This document shows, one piece after another, positions 25,901-35,921 of a stretch of DNA of 64,000 bases. How positions within the stretch are numbered: the first letter of the stretch is position 1; every line of letters starts with the position of its first letter. The position numbers and the translations under genes are program-made. The stretch lies in the NCBI RefSeq assembly GCF_029961025.1, contig NZ_JASBVP010000004.1, positions 186,001 through 250,000 on the forward strand, written 5' to 3'. Below the pieces are notes generated by a model that searched no databases, was not told the origin of the DNA, and saw only the letters and a program-made list of their open reading frames with translations. Source of the DNA: Mycobacterium sp. (GTDB lineage Bacteria > Actinomycetota > Actinomycetes > Mycobacteriales > Mycobacteriaceae).

Positions 25901-26554
25901 TACTGGCTGGACCGGCTGTCCACCGAGGGCATCCTGGCGCACGCCGCGGTGGTGTACGGGTATTTTCCGGCGGTGTCCGAACGGGACGACGTCATCGTGC
26001 TCGCCGAGCCCCAACCCGGCGCCGAGGAGCGATTCCGGTTCCACTTTCCCCGCCAGCAGCGCGGCCGGTTTCTGTGTATCGCCGATTTCATCCGGTCGCG
26101 CGATCACGCGCACCGCACCGGCCAGGTGGACGTGCTGCCGTTCCAGCTGGTGACGATGGGCCGGCCCATCGGCGATTACGCCCAGCAGCTGTTCGCCTCG
26201 AATGCCTATCGCGACTACCTGGAGGTGCATGGCATCGGGGTGCAGCTCACCGAGGCGCTGGCCGAATACTGGCATCGGCGTATCCGTGAGGAGCTGCGGT
26301 TTCCCGGGGGCCGGGCGATCTCGAGCGAGGATCCCCTAGCCGTCGAGGAGTACTTCAAACTGGGCTACCGCGGCGCCCGCTTCTCGTTTGGCTACGGCGC
26401 CTGCCCGGATCTGGAGGATCGGTCCAAGGTGGTGGCGCTGCTGGAGCCCCAGCGGATCGGGGTGACGCTGTCCGAGGAGTTTCAGCTGCATCCCGAACAG
26501 TCGACGGACGCCTTTGTGCTGCACCATCCCGAGGCCAAGTACTTCAACGTCTGA
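22976..26554 (+). CDS. metH: Cobalamin-dependent methionine synthase MetH
   Basis: A 1192-residue MetH (Rv2124c homologue) that moves a methyl group from methyltetrahydrofolate to homocysteine through methylcobalamin. The homocysteine domain comes first: GDGAMGTQLQ near residue 26, and the zinc-site GGCCGTTPEHI near residue 296. The folate domain starts with IGERTNANGSKAFRE near residue 348. The B12 domain has DVHDIGKNLV near residue 741, whose His replaces the lower axial ligand. The C-terminal reactivation domain ends near residue 1190 (RFSFGYGACPDLEDR). No cobalamin riboswitch was seen upstream. The window also carries the B12 pathway genes cobL, M, K, I/J, H and G. Confidence 0.97.
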   Translation: MTFADDHPYDTDLLEALSRRVLVGDGAMGTQLQGADLTLDDFRGLEGCNEILNATRPDVIERIHRNYLEAGADAIETNTFGCNLSNLTDYGIADKIRELSARATAIARRVADELSTPGRKRYVLGSMGPGTKLPTLGHTEYPLVRDAYTEAALGMLDVGADAIMVETCQDLLQLKAAVLGSRRAMASSGRYLPVFVHVTVETTGTMLLGSEIGAALTAVEPLGVDMIGLNCATGPAEMSEHLRYLSRHARIPVSVMPNAGLPVLGRAGAEYPLQPEELAEALCGFIEEFGLSLVGGCCGTTPEHIRHVAAAVPRVCRGERVIVFEPAVSSLYSATPFAQDASVLMIGERTNANGSKAFREAMIAADYQRCLDIAKEQTRDGAHLLDLCVDYVGRDGVADMTALASRLATASTLPIMLDSTETAVLQAGLEHLGGRCVINSVNYEDGDGPESRFHKTMQLAAEHGAAVVGLTIDEDGQARTAEKKVQIAERLIADITTNWGIDESAILIDCLTFTIATGQEESRRDGIETIEAIRELKNRHPNVQTTLGLSNISFGLNPAARQVLNSVFLHECRQAGLDSAIVHASKILPINRIPDDQRQVALDLIYDRRRDGYDPLQELMRLFEGVSAASSQQSRAAELARLPLFERLAQRIVDGERDGLEADLDEAMTQKPPLEIINENLLAGMKTVGDLFGSGQMQLPFVLQSAEVMKAAVAYLEPHMEKSGDDSGKGRIVLATVKGDVHDIGKNLVDIILSNNGYEVVNLGIKQPIANILEVAEDKNADVVGMSGLLVKSTVVMKENLEEMNARGVAGKFPVLLGGAALTRSYVENDLAELYDGEVHYARDAFEGLKLMDTIMSAKRGGPLPVDSPDAVKAREQAAARKARHERSKRIAAQRKAVEEPTAVPERSDVAAGIEVPTPPFWGSRIVKGLAVADYSELLDERALFLGQWGLRGARGGAGPAYEDLVQTEGRPRLRYWLDRLSTEGILAHAAVVYGYFPAVSERDDVIVLAEPQPGAEERFRFHFPRQQRGRFLCIADFIRSRDHAHRTGQVDVLPFQLVTMGRPIGDYAQQLFASNAYRDYLEVHGIGVQLTEALAEYWHRRIREELRFPGGRAISSEDPLAVEEYFKLGYRGARFSFGYGACPDLEDRSKVVALLEPQRIGVTLSEEFQLHPEQSTDAFVLHHPEAKYFNV

Positions 26555-26671
26555 CGGGTTAGCCGCGGTGGTTGCTCACGACGCAACAGCTGGCAGCCCC
26601 TCACCGGAGGCGAGGGTTGCCCCGCAGCCGGGCACCCGGTACTCGACGACGAGCAGGCGGCGCCGGGCCGC

Positions 26672-27094
26672 CGTGCCGTGTGGGCGGCGTCGGTGGCCGC
26701 ACTGGGCGGGCTGTTGTTCGGCGCGACACCTCGCTGATCAATTGCGTGATCACCGTGCCGCAGGATGAATTCACGATTGCCGATGCGGTGGTGGGCTTCA
26801 CCGCCGCGGCGGCGCTGCTGGCGCCTTCGCGGACAGCACCTGGCTGGTCATCGGCGGCTGGATCCTCGGCGGCGCCGGTGTCGGGGTCGCGTCCGTGGTC
26901 GCAGCTGCTTACATTGCCGAGACATCCCCGCCGCACGTGCGATTGCGCAGGCCCGGCGGGTGATCTCGGCCGAGCCTGTGGGTGGTGCTGGGGGAGATGT
27001 TCCCCAACCGCATCCGTGCCGCTGCCCTCGGGCTCCGGAGACCAAAGGGGTGCCGCTGGAAGACATGCACACCGGGGGAAGCCGAGCGCGCCCC
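26672..27094 (+). pseudogene. Decayed sugar-porter MFS transporter
   Basis: Fragments of a sugar-porter family transporter can be read in order, but in three different frames. They are RAVWAASVAALGGLLFG (helix 1) from 26672, then [10 protein letters not shown]. From 26829 comes [20 protein letters not shown] and [14 protein letters not shown] (the helix 4-5 loop motif). [14 protein letters not shown] follows from 26991 and [11 protein letters not shown] (the PETKG end motif) from 27035. Large parts between them are gone, including most of helices 6-10. Several frameshifts and internal deletions have made it non-functional. It fills the gap between metH and hisE, which otherwise holds nothing I can identify. 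Confidence 0.8.
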
Positions 27095-27142
27095 GCCATG
27101 GCGGTGGGTGGGCGAAACCGCCGTGACTTTGCTGCTCGGAAC

Positions 27143-27424
27143 GTGAAACAATCGCTGCCCGTGAAGACGTTCGAGGATCTGTTCGCCGAACTTGATGAGC
27201 GCGCGCGCACCCGGCCGCCGGGCAGCGCGACCGTGGCCGCCCTGGACGCCGGGATCCACACAGTCGGCAAAAAGATCCTGGAGGAGGCTGGTGAGGTGTG
27301 GCTCGCGGCCGAACACGAGCCCAATGAGGCGCTGGCCGAGGAGATCAGCCAATTGCTGTATTGGACGCTGGTGTTGATGATTTCCCGCGGTTTGACCCCC
27401 GACGACGTGTACCGGAAGCTCTGA
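27143..27424 (+). CDS. hisE: Phosphoribosyl-ATP pyrophosphatase
   Basis: A 93-residue MazG-like enzyme that hydrolyses phosphoribosyl-ATP to phosphoribosyl-AMP, the second step of histidine synthesis. The metal-binding core [20 protein letters not shown] near residues 43-62 and the EEISQLLYW segment are intact. Length and N-terminus ([17 protein letters not shown]) match M. tuberculosis HisE, which fixes the GTG at 27143. It lies directly upstream of hisG. The pseudogene in front means its promoter must lie in or after that relic. Confidence 0.95.
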   Translation: MKQSLPVKTFEDLFAELDERARTRPPGSATVAALDAGIHTVGKKILEEAGEVWLAAEHEPNEALAEEISQLLYWTLVLMISRGLTPDDVYRKL

Positions 27425-27456
27425 TGGCGCCCCTGTGTCCCGGCGACCAATCGCCA

Positions 27457-28320
27457 ATGCTGCGGGTCGCGGTTCCCAACAAGGGCACGCTGAGCGAGCC
27501 GGCGATCGAGATCCTCACGGAGGCGGGCTACCGTCGCCGCACCGATCCCAAGGACCTGACCGTCATCGACCCGGTCAACAACGTCGAGTTTTTCTTCCTG
27601 CGTCCCAAAGACATCGCCATCTATGTCGGATCAGGGGAGCTGGACTTCGGGATCACCGGGCGCGATCTGGTGCATGAGTCCGATGCGCCGGTGCGTGAAC
27701 GTCTGGCGCTTGGATTCGGCCGATCCAGCTTCCGCTACGCCGCCCCCGCCGGGCGCGCGTGGACCACGGCAGACCTCGCCGGCAAGCGGATCGCTACCGC
27801 GTACCCCAACTTGGTACGAAAAGACCTGACCGCCAAGGGGATTGACGCGAAGATCATTCCACTCGACGGTGCCGTGGAGATATCAGTGCAGCTCGGCGTG
27901 GCCGATGTTATCGCCGACGTGGTGGGGTCCGGGCGCACTTTGAGCCTGCATGATCTGGTGGCCTTTGGCGAGCCGCTTTGTGATTCGGAGGCGGTGCTGA
28001 TCGAGCGCGCCGAGCCGGACAGTGGCCGTGGCAGTCGGATGATCGCGGCCCGTGGCCAACTGGTGGCCCGGGTGCAGGGCGTGGTGTTCGGCCAGCAGTA
28101 CCTGATGCTGGATTACGATTGTCCACGCTCGGTGCTCGCCAAGGCCACCGCGATCACGCCGGGGCTGGAGTCACCGACTATCGCGCCGCTCGCCGAGCCG
28201 GATTGGGTGGCGGTCCGTGCGCTGGTGCCCCGCCGGGACGTCAACGCGATCATGGACGATCTCGCCGCGATCGGGGCTAAGGCGATCCTGGCCTCAGACA
28301 TCAGGTTCTGCCGATTCTGA
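27457..28320 (+). CDS. hisG: ATP phosphoribosyltransferase
   Basis: A 287-residue long-form HisG that condenses ATP with PRPP in the first, feedback-controlled step of histidine synthesis. The catalytic domain begins [16 protein letters not shown]. The PRPP site is in the [23 protein letters not shown] region near residue 140, and the C-terminal ACT-like histidine-binding domain covers about residues 212-287. The ATG at 27457 gives the M. tuberculosis N-terminus; an in-frame ATG at 27424 overlaps the hisE stop (TGATG) and could also be used, adding 11 residues. The gene is coupled or nearly coupled to hisE. Confidence 0.95.
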   Translation: MLRVAVPNKGTLSEPAIEILTEAGYRRRTDPKDLTVIDPVNNVEFFFLRPKDIAIYVGSGELDFGITGRDLVHESDAPVRERLALGFGRSSFRYAAPAGRAWTTADLAGKRIATAYPNLVRKDLTAKGIDAKIIPLDGAVEISVQLGVADVIADVVGSGRTLSLHDLVAFGEPLCDSEAVLIERAEPDSGRGSRMIAARGQLVARVQGVVFGQQYLMLDYDCPRSVLAKATAITPGLESPTIAPLAEPDWVAVRALVPRRDVNAIMDDLAAIGAKAILASDIRFCRF

Positions 28321-28367
28321 CCGTAAACCCGGTGCCGACCGCGTTGCTGTGTTAACGTGCGGCCGTT

Positions 28368-28847
28368 GTGACGCATACCCTCGTCGTGCTGCTCGCGCTG
28401 CTGATCGGTGTCGTCGCCGGGCTGCGCGCGCTGACGGCTCTGGCCGCCGTCTCCTGGGCTACCGGCCTGCACTGGATCAACCTCGACGGCACCTGGGCGT
28501 CCTGGGTAGGTCAGCCGGTGCCACTCACCGTCCTCACCGTGCTCGCGATCGTCGAGCTGGCCGCCGACAAGCATCCCAAGATACCGAGCCGCACCACCGC
28601 GGTGGCGTTTAGCGGCCGGATCATCCTGGGGGCCGTTGCCGGCGCCGCCATCGGCACCGCCTGGAACTACACCTGGAGCGCGCTGGGGTCGGGTGTTATC
28701 GGCGCCGTGCTGGGCACCATGGGTGGCCTTCAAGCGCGCGTTCGGTTGGCCGCCCGCGCGGGGCACGATCTGCCCGTAGCGCTCGCCGAAGACGCGATCG
28801 CGGTTCTCGGCGGGTTCGCGATAGCCGCGGTGACGGCCGCTCTGTGA
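28368..28847 (+). CDS. DUF4126 family membrane protein (Rv2120c-like)
   Basis: A 159-residue hydrophobic protein of the DUF4126 family. Four hydrophobic stretches are visible, at about residues 5-32, 52-66, 82-100 and 138-156. A conserved ASWVGQPVPLTVLTVLAIVELAADK segment is in the middle, and a Gly-rich GGLQARVRLAARAG stretch comes before the last. It begins at a GTG 47 bases after hisG. The function is unknown. A diverged, inverted piece of this gene (28483-28624) is found at 19853-19993. Confidence 0.85.
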   Translation: MTHTLVVLLALLIGVVAGLRALTALAAVSWATGLHWINLDGTWASWVGQPVPLTVLTVLAIVELAADKHPKIPSRTTAVAFSGRIILGAVAGAAIGTAWNYTWSALGSGVIGAVLGTMGGLQARVRLAARAGHDLPVALAEDAIAVLGGFAIAAVTAAL

Positions 28848-28886
28848 TAGGCCGTGGTCGCTCAGGGGCACGAGGGCAGCGATGCG

Positions 28887-29843
28887 TCACACCTTCGGTG
28901 CGGTGCGGCTCGCAGCGTTGCCGGGCGGGGCCGGATGGCCCGGCCAACCCGGATAGGGCGGTGGCGTGCCCCCAAACGCCGGGCAGCGCGCCCGATGCGG
29001 GCACCAATCGCACAGCCGTGACGGATTGGGTCGGAAATCGCCGGTCGCGGCGGCTGTTTGAATGGCTTTCCAGATCGCCACCAACGTCTTTTCGAAGCGA
29101 ACCAGCTCGTCGACATCGGGAGAGTAATCCAGCACCTGGCGGTCCGCCAGGTAGATGAGTCGCAGCCGCGTCGGCGGCATTCCCCGCGAACGCAGCAGCG
29201 CCACCGCGTAGAACTTCAGTTGGAACATCGCCCTGAACTCGGCCAAGGCGCGCGCGGCGGGGGGTGCCTTACCCGTTTTGTAGTCGACCACCCGCAGTTC
29301 GCCGGTCGCGGCGACGTCGATCCGGTCGATGAACCCGCGCAGCAGCGTGCCGTCGGCCAGCGTGACCTCGACGTGCTGCTCGCAGCTCTGCGGGTTGAAC
29401 CGGGTCGGATCTTCCAGTTGGTAGTAGCCGGATAGCAACACCCGGGCCTGCTCCAGCAGTTGAGCGCGTTGGCCGGCATCCAGCCCGGCGACCAGGCCGG
29501 GTGCTGCGGTGATCACCCCCTCCCACGCCCGGTCCACGAGCGCGCTGGCGGTTTCCGGCCCGCGCTGCGGCTGGGGGAGGCGGTAAAGCCGCTCCAACAC
29601 CCCATGCACCACCGCCCCACGAAGCTGCGCCGCCGAGGACGGCTCCGGCAACCGGTCGACCACGCGGAACCGGTAGAGCAGCGGGCACTGCTTGAAGTCC
29701 CCCGCCCGTGATGGCGACAGCGCCGGGCGTGACCGGATATCCCGGTCGTCCGGGTCGTCACCCCGTCGTCTTTCGGGCGGACCGGGGCTCCCCGCCGCGG
29801 GGTCCGCCGTCAGCGGGACGGGTGCGTCCGGCCGGGGGCTCAT
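28887..29843 (-). CDS. RecB-family PD-(D/E)XK exonuclease-like protein
   Basis: A protein of about 318 residues related to the nuclease domain of RecB/AddB (Rv2119 homologue). It starts after a Pro/Arg-rich leader with ALSPSRAGDFKQCPLLYRFRVVDRLPEP, typical of the domain. The active-site strand is GFIDRIDVAATGELRVVDYKTGK (Asp, then Asp-x-Lys) near residues 170-192. One Cys in FKQCPLL and three in CDWCPHRARC form the four-cysteine iron-sulfur site found in AddB-type nucleases. No helicase motifs are present. The true start could be later than 29843, as the first 40 residues are low-complexity. It is divergent from trmI. Confidence 0.87.
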   Translation of the reverse strand: MSPRPDAPVPLTADPAAGSPGPPERRRGDDPDDRDIRSRPALSPSRAGDFKQCPLLYRFRVVDRLPEPSSAAQLRGAVVHGVLERLYRLPQPQRGPETASALVDRAWEGVITAAPGLVAGLDAGQRAQLLEQARVLLSGYYQLEDPTRFNPQSCEQHVEVTLADGTLLRGFIDRIDVAATGELRVVDYKTGKAPPAARALAEFRAMFQLKFYAVALLRSRGMPPTRLRLIYLADRQVLDYSPDVDELVRFEKTLVAIWKAIQTAAATGDFRPNPSRLCDWCPHRARCPAFGGTPPPYPGWPGHPAPPGNAASRTAPKV

Positions 29844-29856
29844 ACTCGCAGACTAG

Positions 29857-30753
<897 letters not shown>

Positions 30754-30808
30754 CTCGCGTGCCGGCGTCGCCACCGCGCCCAGCGCCTTGTCCAATGTCG
30801 TCGCGGGT

Positions 30809-31102
30809 TTAGTCATCGCTGCGGTGCAGGCCGCGGCGCACCGAGAGCAGCTCGAACTCCGGGTGCGCGGCGACCAGGCGCTCGGCGGCGTCGAGCACTT
30901 CCACGGCATGGCGACGGTCCCCGGAGACCGTCGCCACCCCGATACCGGCACGCCGACGCAGATCGAGCGAACCGGTTTCCGCCGCCGATACGCTGAACTT
31001 GCGCTGCAGCTCGGCGACCACCGGGCGGATCAGCGAGCGCTTCTGCTTGAGCGATCGCACGTCACCCAGGAGCACATCGAACTCAAGCCAGCCGATCCAC
31101 AT
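30809..31102 (-). CDS. DUF503 family protein (Rv2117-like)
   Basis: A 97-residue protein of the DUF503 (YlxP) family: MWIGWLEFDVLLGDVRSLKQKRS, then RKFSVSAAETGSLDLRRRAGIGVATVSGDRRHAVEVLD. The ferredoxin-like beta-alpha-beta layout is evident. YlxP relatives are linked to ribosome maturation in other bacteria. It begins 11 bases after the stop of lppK and so is probably the last gene of that transcript. Confidence 0.88.
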   Translation of the reverse strand: MWIGWLEFDVLLGDVRSLKQKRSLIRPVVAELQRKFSVSAAETGSLDLRRRAGIGVATVSGDRRHAVEVLDAAERLVAAHPEFELLSVRRGLHRSDD

Positions 31103-31113
31103 CGCCGCAGCCG

Positions 31114-31671
31114 TCAGCGGGCCGGCGTGGCGCCGGCCCCCGGCTGCGACGCGCCGAAGGCCAGCAGCATGTCAGCGGTTTGCTGGGACAATTGCCAGCC
31201 GCCCCGATAAGGCTTGAACTGCATCGGAAACGAGAATCCGTGGACACCGCGATTGGGTGTGGTGACGTTAATGGTGGCCACCACCGTCGCCGGGTCCCGG
31301 TCCGACCACGCGATGTCGGTCGCGGCGAATGCCGCCGGTGCGTAGCCACCGTCACGCAGCGCGGTGGCGAATTTGTCGAGCGTGGCCGCGCTGTCGGGGG
31401 TAGCGCCTTCGACCAGGACCACTTTCTCGGAGCCCGGCACCGTGGGGTCGGCCAGCCGGTAGAGGACGTCGGTCAGGGCCTCCGGCGGGGGCACCGGAGC
31501 GGTCTGCTCAGCGGCGACCGGCGTCGAGATGCCGGTCACCGGGGCGGCCGGCGGCGTGCCCCTGACGGGCCCCTTGGTTTGCCCCTGGGAACAGCCCGAT
31601 AACCCCGGCGCGACCACAACGGTGGCGGCACTCAGCGCCGCGGCGATATACCGATGCAGACCGGGATGCAT
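31114..31671 (-). CDS. lppK: Lipoprotein LppK
   Basis: A 185-residue lipoprotein (Rv2116 homologue). The signal peptide MHPGLHRYIAAALSAATVVV ends in a lipobox with Cys27 (LSGC), after which the protein would be lipid-anchored outside the membrane. A Pro/Thr-rich linker spans residues 28-62. The mature domain (about 65-172) contains LYRLADPTVPGSEKVVLVEG and GGWQLSQQTADMLLA, which align with the MTB12-like protein encoded just upstream, so the two are paralogues. Its ATG lies 8 bases after that gene's stop. The function is unknown. Confidence 0.88.
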   Translation of the reverse strand: MHPGLHRYIAAALSAATVVVAPGLSGCSQGQTKGPVRGTPPAAPVTGISTPVAAEQTAPVPPPEALTDVLYRLADPTVPGSEKVVLVEGATPDSAATLDKFATALRDGGYAPAAFAATDIAWSDRDPATVVATINVTTPNRGVHGFSFPMQFKPYRGGWQLSQQTADMLLAFGASQPGAGATPAR

Positions 31672-31679
31672 ACCGGTGG

Positions 31680-32183
31680 TTAGCCGCCTGCCCCCTGCAC
31701 GGCCTGCAGCACCGACATCGCCGAGGCCCGCGACAACTTCCAGCCGCCCTGATCCACGAACGTGACATTCTGGGTGGTCGGCGCGAGCCGAGGGCCGGAG
31801 GCCGTCACATCGGCGGTGGCCACCCCGGGACCGGCAGGCTGGATGTTCGCCACCGTGAACGAGAGCGGCAGGTCGCCGTTGGCGGCGGCTTTTTGCATCT
31901 GCCGGTCCGCTATCCGGGCCTCGACCGGGCCGATGCCGCCTTCCACCAAATAGCCCTTGCTGATAAAGGAGACACCGGGGTTGGCGAGGCCGTACAGCAC
32001 GTTCGCCAACTGCTCGGGCGTGGGCACGTCGGCGCCCGGCTGCAGCGGCAACGGTACGCTGAAAACGACGGGCTCGACCTGCCAGGCGGGCCGGGGACCG
32101 GATGCAACGGACGTCACACCCGCGACGGCCGCACCGATGGCGGCGGCGGCTGCCACGCCCGTAACGAGGGATTTCACGATCAC
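31680..32183 (-). CDS. Secreted MTB12/CFP-2-like antigen
   Basis: A 167-residue secreted protein of the MTB12 (CFP-2, Rv2376c) family. A signal peptide without lipobox covers about residues 1-28 ([20 protein letters not shown]). The domain shows [51 protein letters not shown] and [17 protein letters not shown], all very close to MTB12. The GTG at 32183 follows an AAAGGA ribosome site. It heads the run MTB12-like, lppK, DUF503 and is divergent from mpa. The family's fold is an NTF2-like domain of unknown role. Confidence 0.88.
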   Translation of the reverse strand: MIVKSLVTGVAAAAAIGAAVAGVTSVASGPRPAWQVEPVVFSVPLPLQPGADVPTPEQLANVLYGLANPGVSFISKGYLVEGGIGPVEARIADRQMQKAAANGDLPLSFTVANIQPAGPGVATADVTASGPRLAPTTQNVTFVDQGGWKLSRASAMSVLQAVQGAGG

Positions 32184-32329
32184 AGCTGTCCTTTCGATTA
32201 GACCGGCTCGGTAGTGATGGTAACCCGGTAAACCGGAGGCCGTATTTCGAGTCCGCGCACGAATGCGAAATCACCGGTAGCGTTGAACTATCCACCGCGC
32301 CAACTTTCGGAGCGGGAAAGGAGCGCACC

Positions 32330-34138
32330 ATGGCTGAATCAGAGCGCGACGTGTTCGGAGGCCCTATGTCCAGCGACGATGCCGCCGAGCTGGAAGAATT
32401 ACGGCGAGAGGCGGCTATGCTGCGTGAGCAGCTGGAGAACGCCGTCGGGCAGAGTGCGGTGCGCGGCGCCAGGGATATCCGTCAACTCGAGGCACGCATC
32501 GACTCGCTCGCCGCGCGGAATTCCAAATTGATGGAAACGCTTAAAGAAGCCCGGCAGCAACTGCTGGCGCTGCGCGAGGAAGTCGACCGGCTCGGGCAGC
32601 CGCCGAGCGGTTACGGCGTATTGCTGTCGATCTACGACGACGACACCGTCGACGTGTTTACGTCCGGGCGCAAGATGCGTCTAACGTGCTCGCCCAACAT
32701 CGACGTCAAATCCCTCAAGAAGGGTCAAACCGTCCGGCTCAACGAGGCGCTGACCGTCGTAGAGGCCGGCTCGTTCGAGGCGGTCGGCGAGATCTCGACC
32801 CTGCGGGAGGTCCTGGCGGATGGTCATCGGGCCCTGGTTGTCGGGCACGCCGACGAGGAGCGCGTCGTTTGGCTGGCCGAGCCGCTGGTGTCTCCGGACC
32901 TGCCCGACAGTGCCCCTGACGGTCACGACGACACCCGCCCCCGCAAACTGCGCCCCGGGGATTCGCTGCTGGTGGACACCAAGGCGGGCTACGCGTTCGA
33001 ACGCATTCCCAAGGCCGAAGTGGAAGACCTGGTGCTCGAGGAGGTGCCCGATGTCTGCTATGACGACATCGGTGGCCTGAGCCGCCAGATCGAGCAGATC
33101 CGCGACGCGGTGGAGCTGCCCTTCCTGCACCGCGAGCTCTACAAGGAGTACGCGCTGCGCCCGCCGAAGGGGGTCTTGCTCTACGGCCCGCCCGGTTGCG
33201 GCAAGACGTTGATCGCCAAGGCGGTGGCCAACTCGCTGGCCAAGAAGATGGCCGAGGTTCGCGGCGACGACGCCAAGGAGGCGAAGTCGTACTTCCTGAA
33301 CATCAAGGGTCCCGAGTTGCTGAACAAATTTGTCGGCGAGACCGAGCGCCACATCCGGCTGATCTTCCAGCGGGCGCGGGAGAAAGCCTCGGAGGGCACG
33401 CCGGTGATCGTGTTCTTTGACGAGATGGACTCGATCTTCCGTACCCGGGGCACCGGGGTGTCTTCTGATGTGGAGACCACGGTGGTCCCGCAGTTGCTGA
33501 GCGAGATCGACGGGGTGGAGGGGCTGGAGAACGTCATCGTGATCGGTGCCTCCAACCGCGAGGACATGATCGATCCCGCGATCCTGCGGCCTGGGCGGCT
33601 CGATGTGAAGATCAAGATCGAACGCCCGGATGCCGAAGCCGCCCAGGACATCTTCAGCAAGTACCTGACCGAAGACCTGCCGGTTCATGCCGACGATCTG
33701 GCCGAGTTCGGTGGTGACCGCGCGCTGTGCATCAAGGGGATGATCGAAAAGGTCGTCGATCGGATGTACGCCGAGATCGAGGACAACCGGTTCCTCGAGG
33801 TCACCTATGCCAACGGTGACAAAGAGGTCATGTACTTCAAGGATTTCAACTCCGGGGCGATGATCCAGAACGTCGTGGACCGAGCCAAAAAGAATGCCAT
33901 CAAGTCGGTGCTGGAGACCGGCCAGCCCGGGCTGCGGATTCAGCATCTGCTTGATTCCATCGCCGACGAGTTCGCCGAGAACGAGGATTTGCCCAACACC
34001 ACCAACCCTGATGACTGGGCGCGGATCTCGGGGAAGAAGGGCGAGCGGATCGTCTACATCCGTACCCTGGTCACCGGCAAGGGCTCGAGCACCTCGCGGG
34101 CCATCGACACCGAGTCCAACCTGGGCCAGTACCTGTAG
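32330..34138 (+). CDS. mpa: Mycobacterial proteasomal ATPase Mpa (ARC)
   Basis: A 602-residue AAA ATPase that unfolds pupylated proteins and feeds them to the 20S core. The N-terminal coiled coil (about residues 15-90) binds Pup, and two OB folds follow to about residue 235. The AAA module has Walker [16 protein letters not shown] near residue 285, Walker [13 protein letters not shown] near residue 360 and the arginine-rich sensor [10 protein letters not shown]. It ends GQYL; the penultimate Tyr is the residue that docks in the PrcA pockets. GGAAAGGAG lies before the ATG. Confidence 0.97.
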   Translation: MAESERDVFGGPMSSDDAAELEELRREAAMLREQLENAVGQSAVRGARDIRQLEARIDSLAARNSKLMETLKEARQQLLALREEVDRLGQPPSGYGVLLSIYDDDTVDVFTSGRKMRLTCSPNIDVKSLKKGQTVRLNEALTVVEAGSFEAVGEISTLREVLADGHRALVVGHADEERVVWLAEPLVSPDLPDSAPDGHDDTRPRKLRPGDSLLVDTKAGYAFERIPKAEVEDLVLEEVPDVCYDDIGGLSRQIEQIRDAVELPFLHRELYKEYALRPPKGVLLYGPPGCGKTLIAKAVANSLAKKMAEVRGDDAKEAKSYFLNIKGPELLNKFVGETERHIRLIFQRAREKASEGTPVIVFFDEMDSIFRTRGTGVSSDVETTVVPQLLSEIDGVEGLENVIVIGASNREDMIDPAILRPGRLDVKIKIERPDAEAAQDIFSKYLTEDLPVHADDLAEFGGDRALCIKGMIEKVVDRMYAEIEDNRFLEVTYANGDKEVMYFKDFNSGAMIQNVVDRAKKNAIKSVLETGQPGLRIQHLLDSIADEFAENEDLPNTTNPDDWARISGKKGERIVYIRTLVTGKGSSTSRAIDTESNLGQYL

Positions 34139-34153
34139 CGCCTGGGCCGGTTG

Positions 34154-34246
34154 CGCGGGGGCACCCGGCCGGCATCGTCGCCGCGCCGGAGTGAAATCGC
34201 GTGGCTCCTGCGCGGGCCGCACCCGGCCCGCATCGTCGCCGCGCCT
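34154..34246. repeat. Imperfect direct repeat in the mpa-dop gap
   Basis: Two related units of about 35 bp (34154-34188 and 34211-34246) share GCGCGGG, CACCCGGCC and GCATCGTCGCCGCGCC with three or four changes. They fill most of the 119-bp gap, and the second unit ends at the candidate dop -10 box. M. tuberculosis has an additional gene (Rv2114) in this neighbourhood; nothing like it is seen here. Confidence 0.7.
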
Positions 34247-34251
34247 AGGCT
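34246..34251 (+). promoter_or_regulatory. Candidate -10 box for dop
   Basis: TAGGCT fits TANNNT and stands 6 bases before the ATG. A GGGAG sequence also lies in that gap but is too close to act as a normal ribosome site, so a leaderless start is possible. Confidence 0.4.
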
Positions 34252-34257
34252 GGGAGT

Positions 34258-35766
34258 ATGCAACGGATCATCGGGACGGAGGTCGAGTACGGCATTTCGT
34301 CGCCGTCCGACCCGACCGCGAACCCGATTTTGACCTCGACCCAGGCGGTCCTGGCATACGCCGCCGCAGCGGGCATTCAGCGGGCCAAACGCACGCGCTG
34401 GGATTATGAGGTGGAATCGCCGCTGCGGGATGCCCGGGGTTTCGATTTGAGTCGATCAGCCGGGCCGCCGCCGGTGGTCGACGCCGATGAGGTCGGCGCC
34501 GCCAACATGATCTTGACCAACGGGGCGCGGCTTTACGTTGACCACGCACACCCGGAATACTCGGCACCCGAGACCACCGACCCACTGGACGCGGTGATTT
34601 GGGACAAAGCTGGCGAACGCGTGATGGAGGCCGCGGCCCGGCACGTCGCCAGTGTCCCGGGTGCGGTGAAACTGCAACTGTACAAAAACAACGTCGACGG
34701 CAAGGGCGCCTCCTACGGGGCGCACGAGAATTACCTGATGAGCCGTCAGACACCGTTCTCGGCCATCATCACCGGGTTGACGCCGTTTCTGGTGTCCCGT
34801 CAGGTGATCGTCGGTCAAGGCCGAGTCGGCATCGGGCCGGCCGGCGACGAGGCGGGTTTTCAGCTCTCCCAGCGCGCCGATTACATCGAGGTCGAGGTCG
34901 GGCTGGAAACCACGCTGAAACGCGGCATCATCAACACTCGAGACGAGCCGCACGCCGACGCCGACAAATACCGCCGGCTGCACGTCATCATCGGCGACGC
35001 TAATCTCGCCGAGACCGCGACCTATCTCAAGCTGGGCACCACCGCACTGGTGCTGGACCTGATCGAAGAAGGCCCCCGCCACAACTTGGACCTAAGCGAC
35101 CTGGCGCTGGCGCGTCCGGTGCATGCGGTGCACACCATCAGCCGCGACCCGTCGCTGCGCGCCACCGTCGCGCTCGCCGATGGCCGTGAACTGACCGGCC
35201 TGGCGTTGCAGCGTATCTATCTCGACCGCGTCGCAAAGCTGGTCGACTCGCGTGATCCGGACCCGCGTGCCGCCGACATCGTGCAAACCTGGGCGGACAT
35301 CCTTGACAAACTCGAGCGGGACCCGATGGATTGCGTCGAGTTGCTGGACTGGCCGGCCAAGCTGCGGATACTGGAGGGTTTCCGCCAGCGGGAGAAGCTG
35401 AGCTGGTCGGCGCCCCGGCTGCACCTGGTCGATCTGCAATACTCCGACGTGCGGTTGGACAAAGGCCTGTACAACCGGCTGGTGGCCCGTGGTTCGATGC
35501 GCCGGCTGGTAACCGAACAGCAGGTGCTCAACGCGGTGAGCAACCCGCCGACGGACACTCGCGCCTACTTCCGCGGGGAGTGTCTGCGCCGCTTCGGGGC
35601 CGACATCGCAGCGGCCAGCTGGGACTCGGTGATTTTCGATCTCGGCGGTGACTCGCTGGTGCGCATCCCGACCCTGGAGCCGCTGCGGGGCAGTAAGGCG
35701 CATGTCGGAGCGTTGCTGGACTCGGTGGACAGTGCGGTCGAACTGGTGGAACAACTGACCGCCTGA
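34258..35766 (+). CDS. dop: Pup deamidase/depupylase Dop
   Basis: A 502-residue enzyme that deamidates the C-terminal Gln of Pup and also removes Pup from substrates. It is a paralogue of PafA and both belong to the glutamine synthetase-like ligase fold. The N-terminus [23 protein letters not shown] carries the metal and catalytic segment. The Dop-specific loop follows near residues 40-80. [14 protein letters not shown] and [19 protein letters not shown] are shared with PafA. It lies between mpa and pup. Confidence 0.96.
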   Translation: MQRIIGTEVEYGISSPSDPTANPILTSTQAVLAYAAAAGIQRAKRTRWDYEVESPLRDARGFDLSRSAGPPPVVDADEVGAANMILTNGARLYVDHAHPEYSAPETTDPLDAVIWDKAGERVMEAAARHVASVPGAVKLQLYKNNVDGKGASYGAHENYLMSRQTPFSAIITGLTPFLVSRQVIVGQGRVGIGPAGDEAGFQLSQRADYIEVEVGLETTLKRGIINTRDEPHADADKYRRLHVIIGDANLAETATYLKLGTTALVLDLIEEGPRHNLDLSDLALARPVHAVHTISRDPSLRATVALADGRELTGLALQRIYLDRVAKLVDSRDPDPRAADIVQTWADILDKLERDPMDCVELLDWPAKLRILEGFRQREKLSWSAPRLHLVDLQYSDVRLDKGLYNRLVARGSMRRLVTEQQVLNAVSNPPTDTRAYFRGECLRRFGADIAAASWDSVIFDLGGDSLVRIPTLEPLRGSKAHVGALLDSVDSAVELVEQLTA

Positions 35767-35921
35767 CCGGCTCCGGTGACGTTGCCGGCCGGGACGGCCT
35801 AAAGGAGGCAGACACCGAGGTTCCATTACGCTTAAAGGCGGGCAGGACCGTGTCGACCGGTAGGGTGGAAACACCGGCGTGCGTGTGATACGCGGCCGCT
35901 TGACCAAGCAGGAGGCAGGCG

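Noticed and set aside
31114..32331. A 405-codon minus-strand open frame over two lipoprotein-type genes
   Set aside because: Its first part is out of frame with the MTB12-like gene; only the last 185 codons (LppK) are real.
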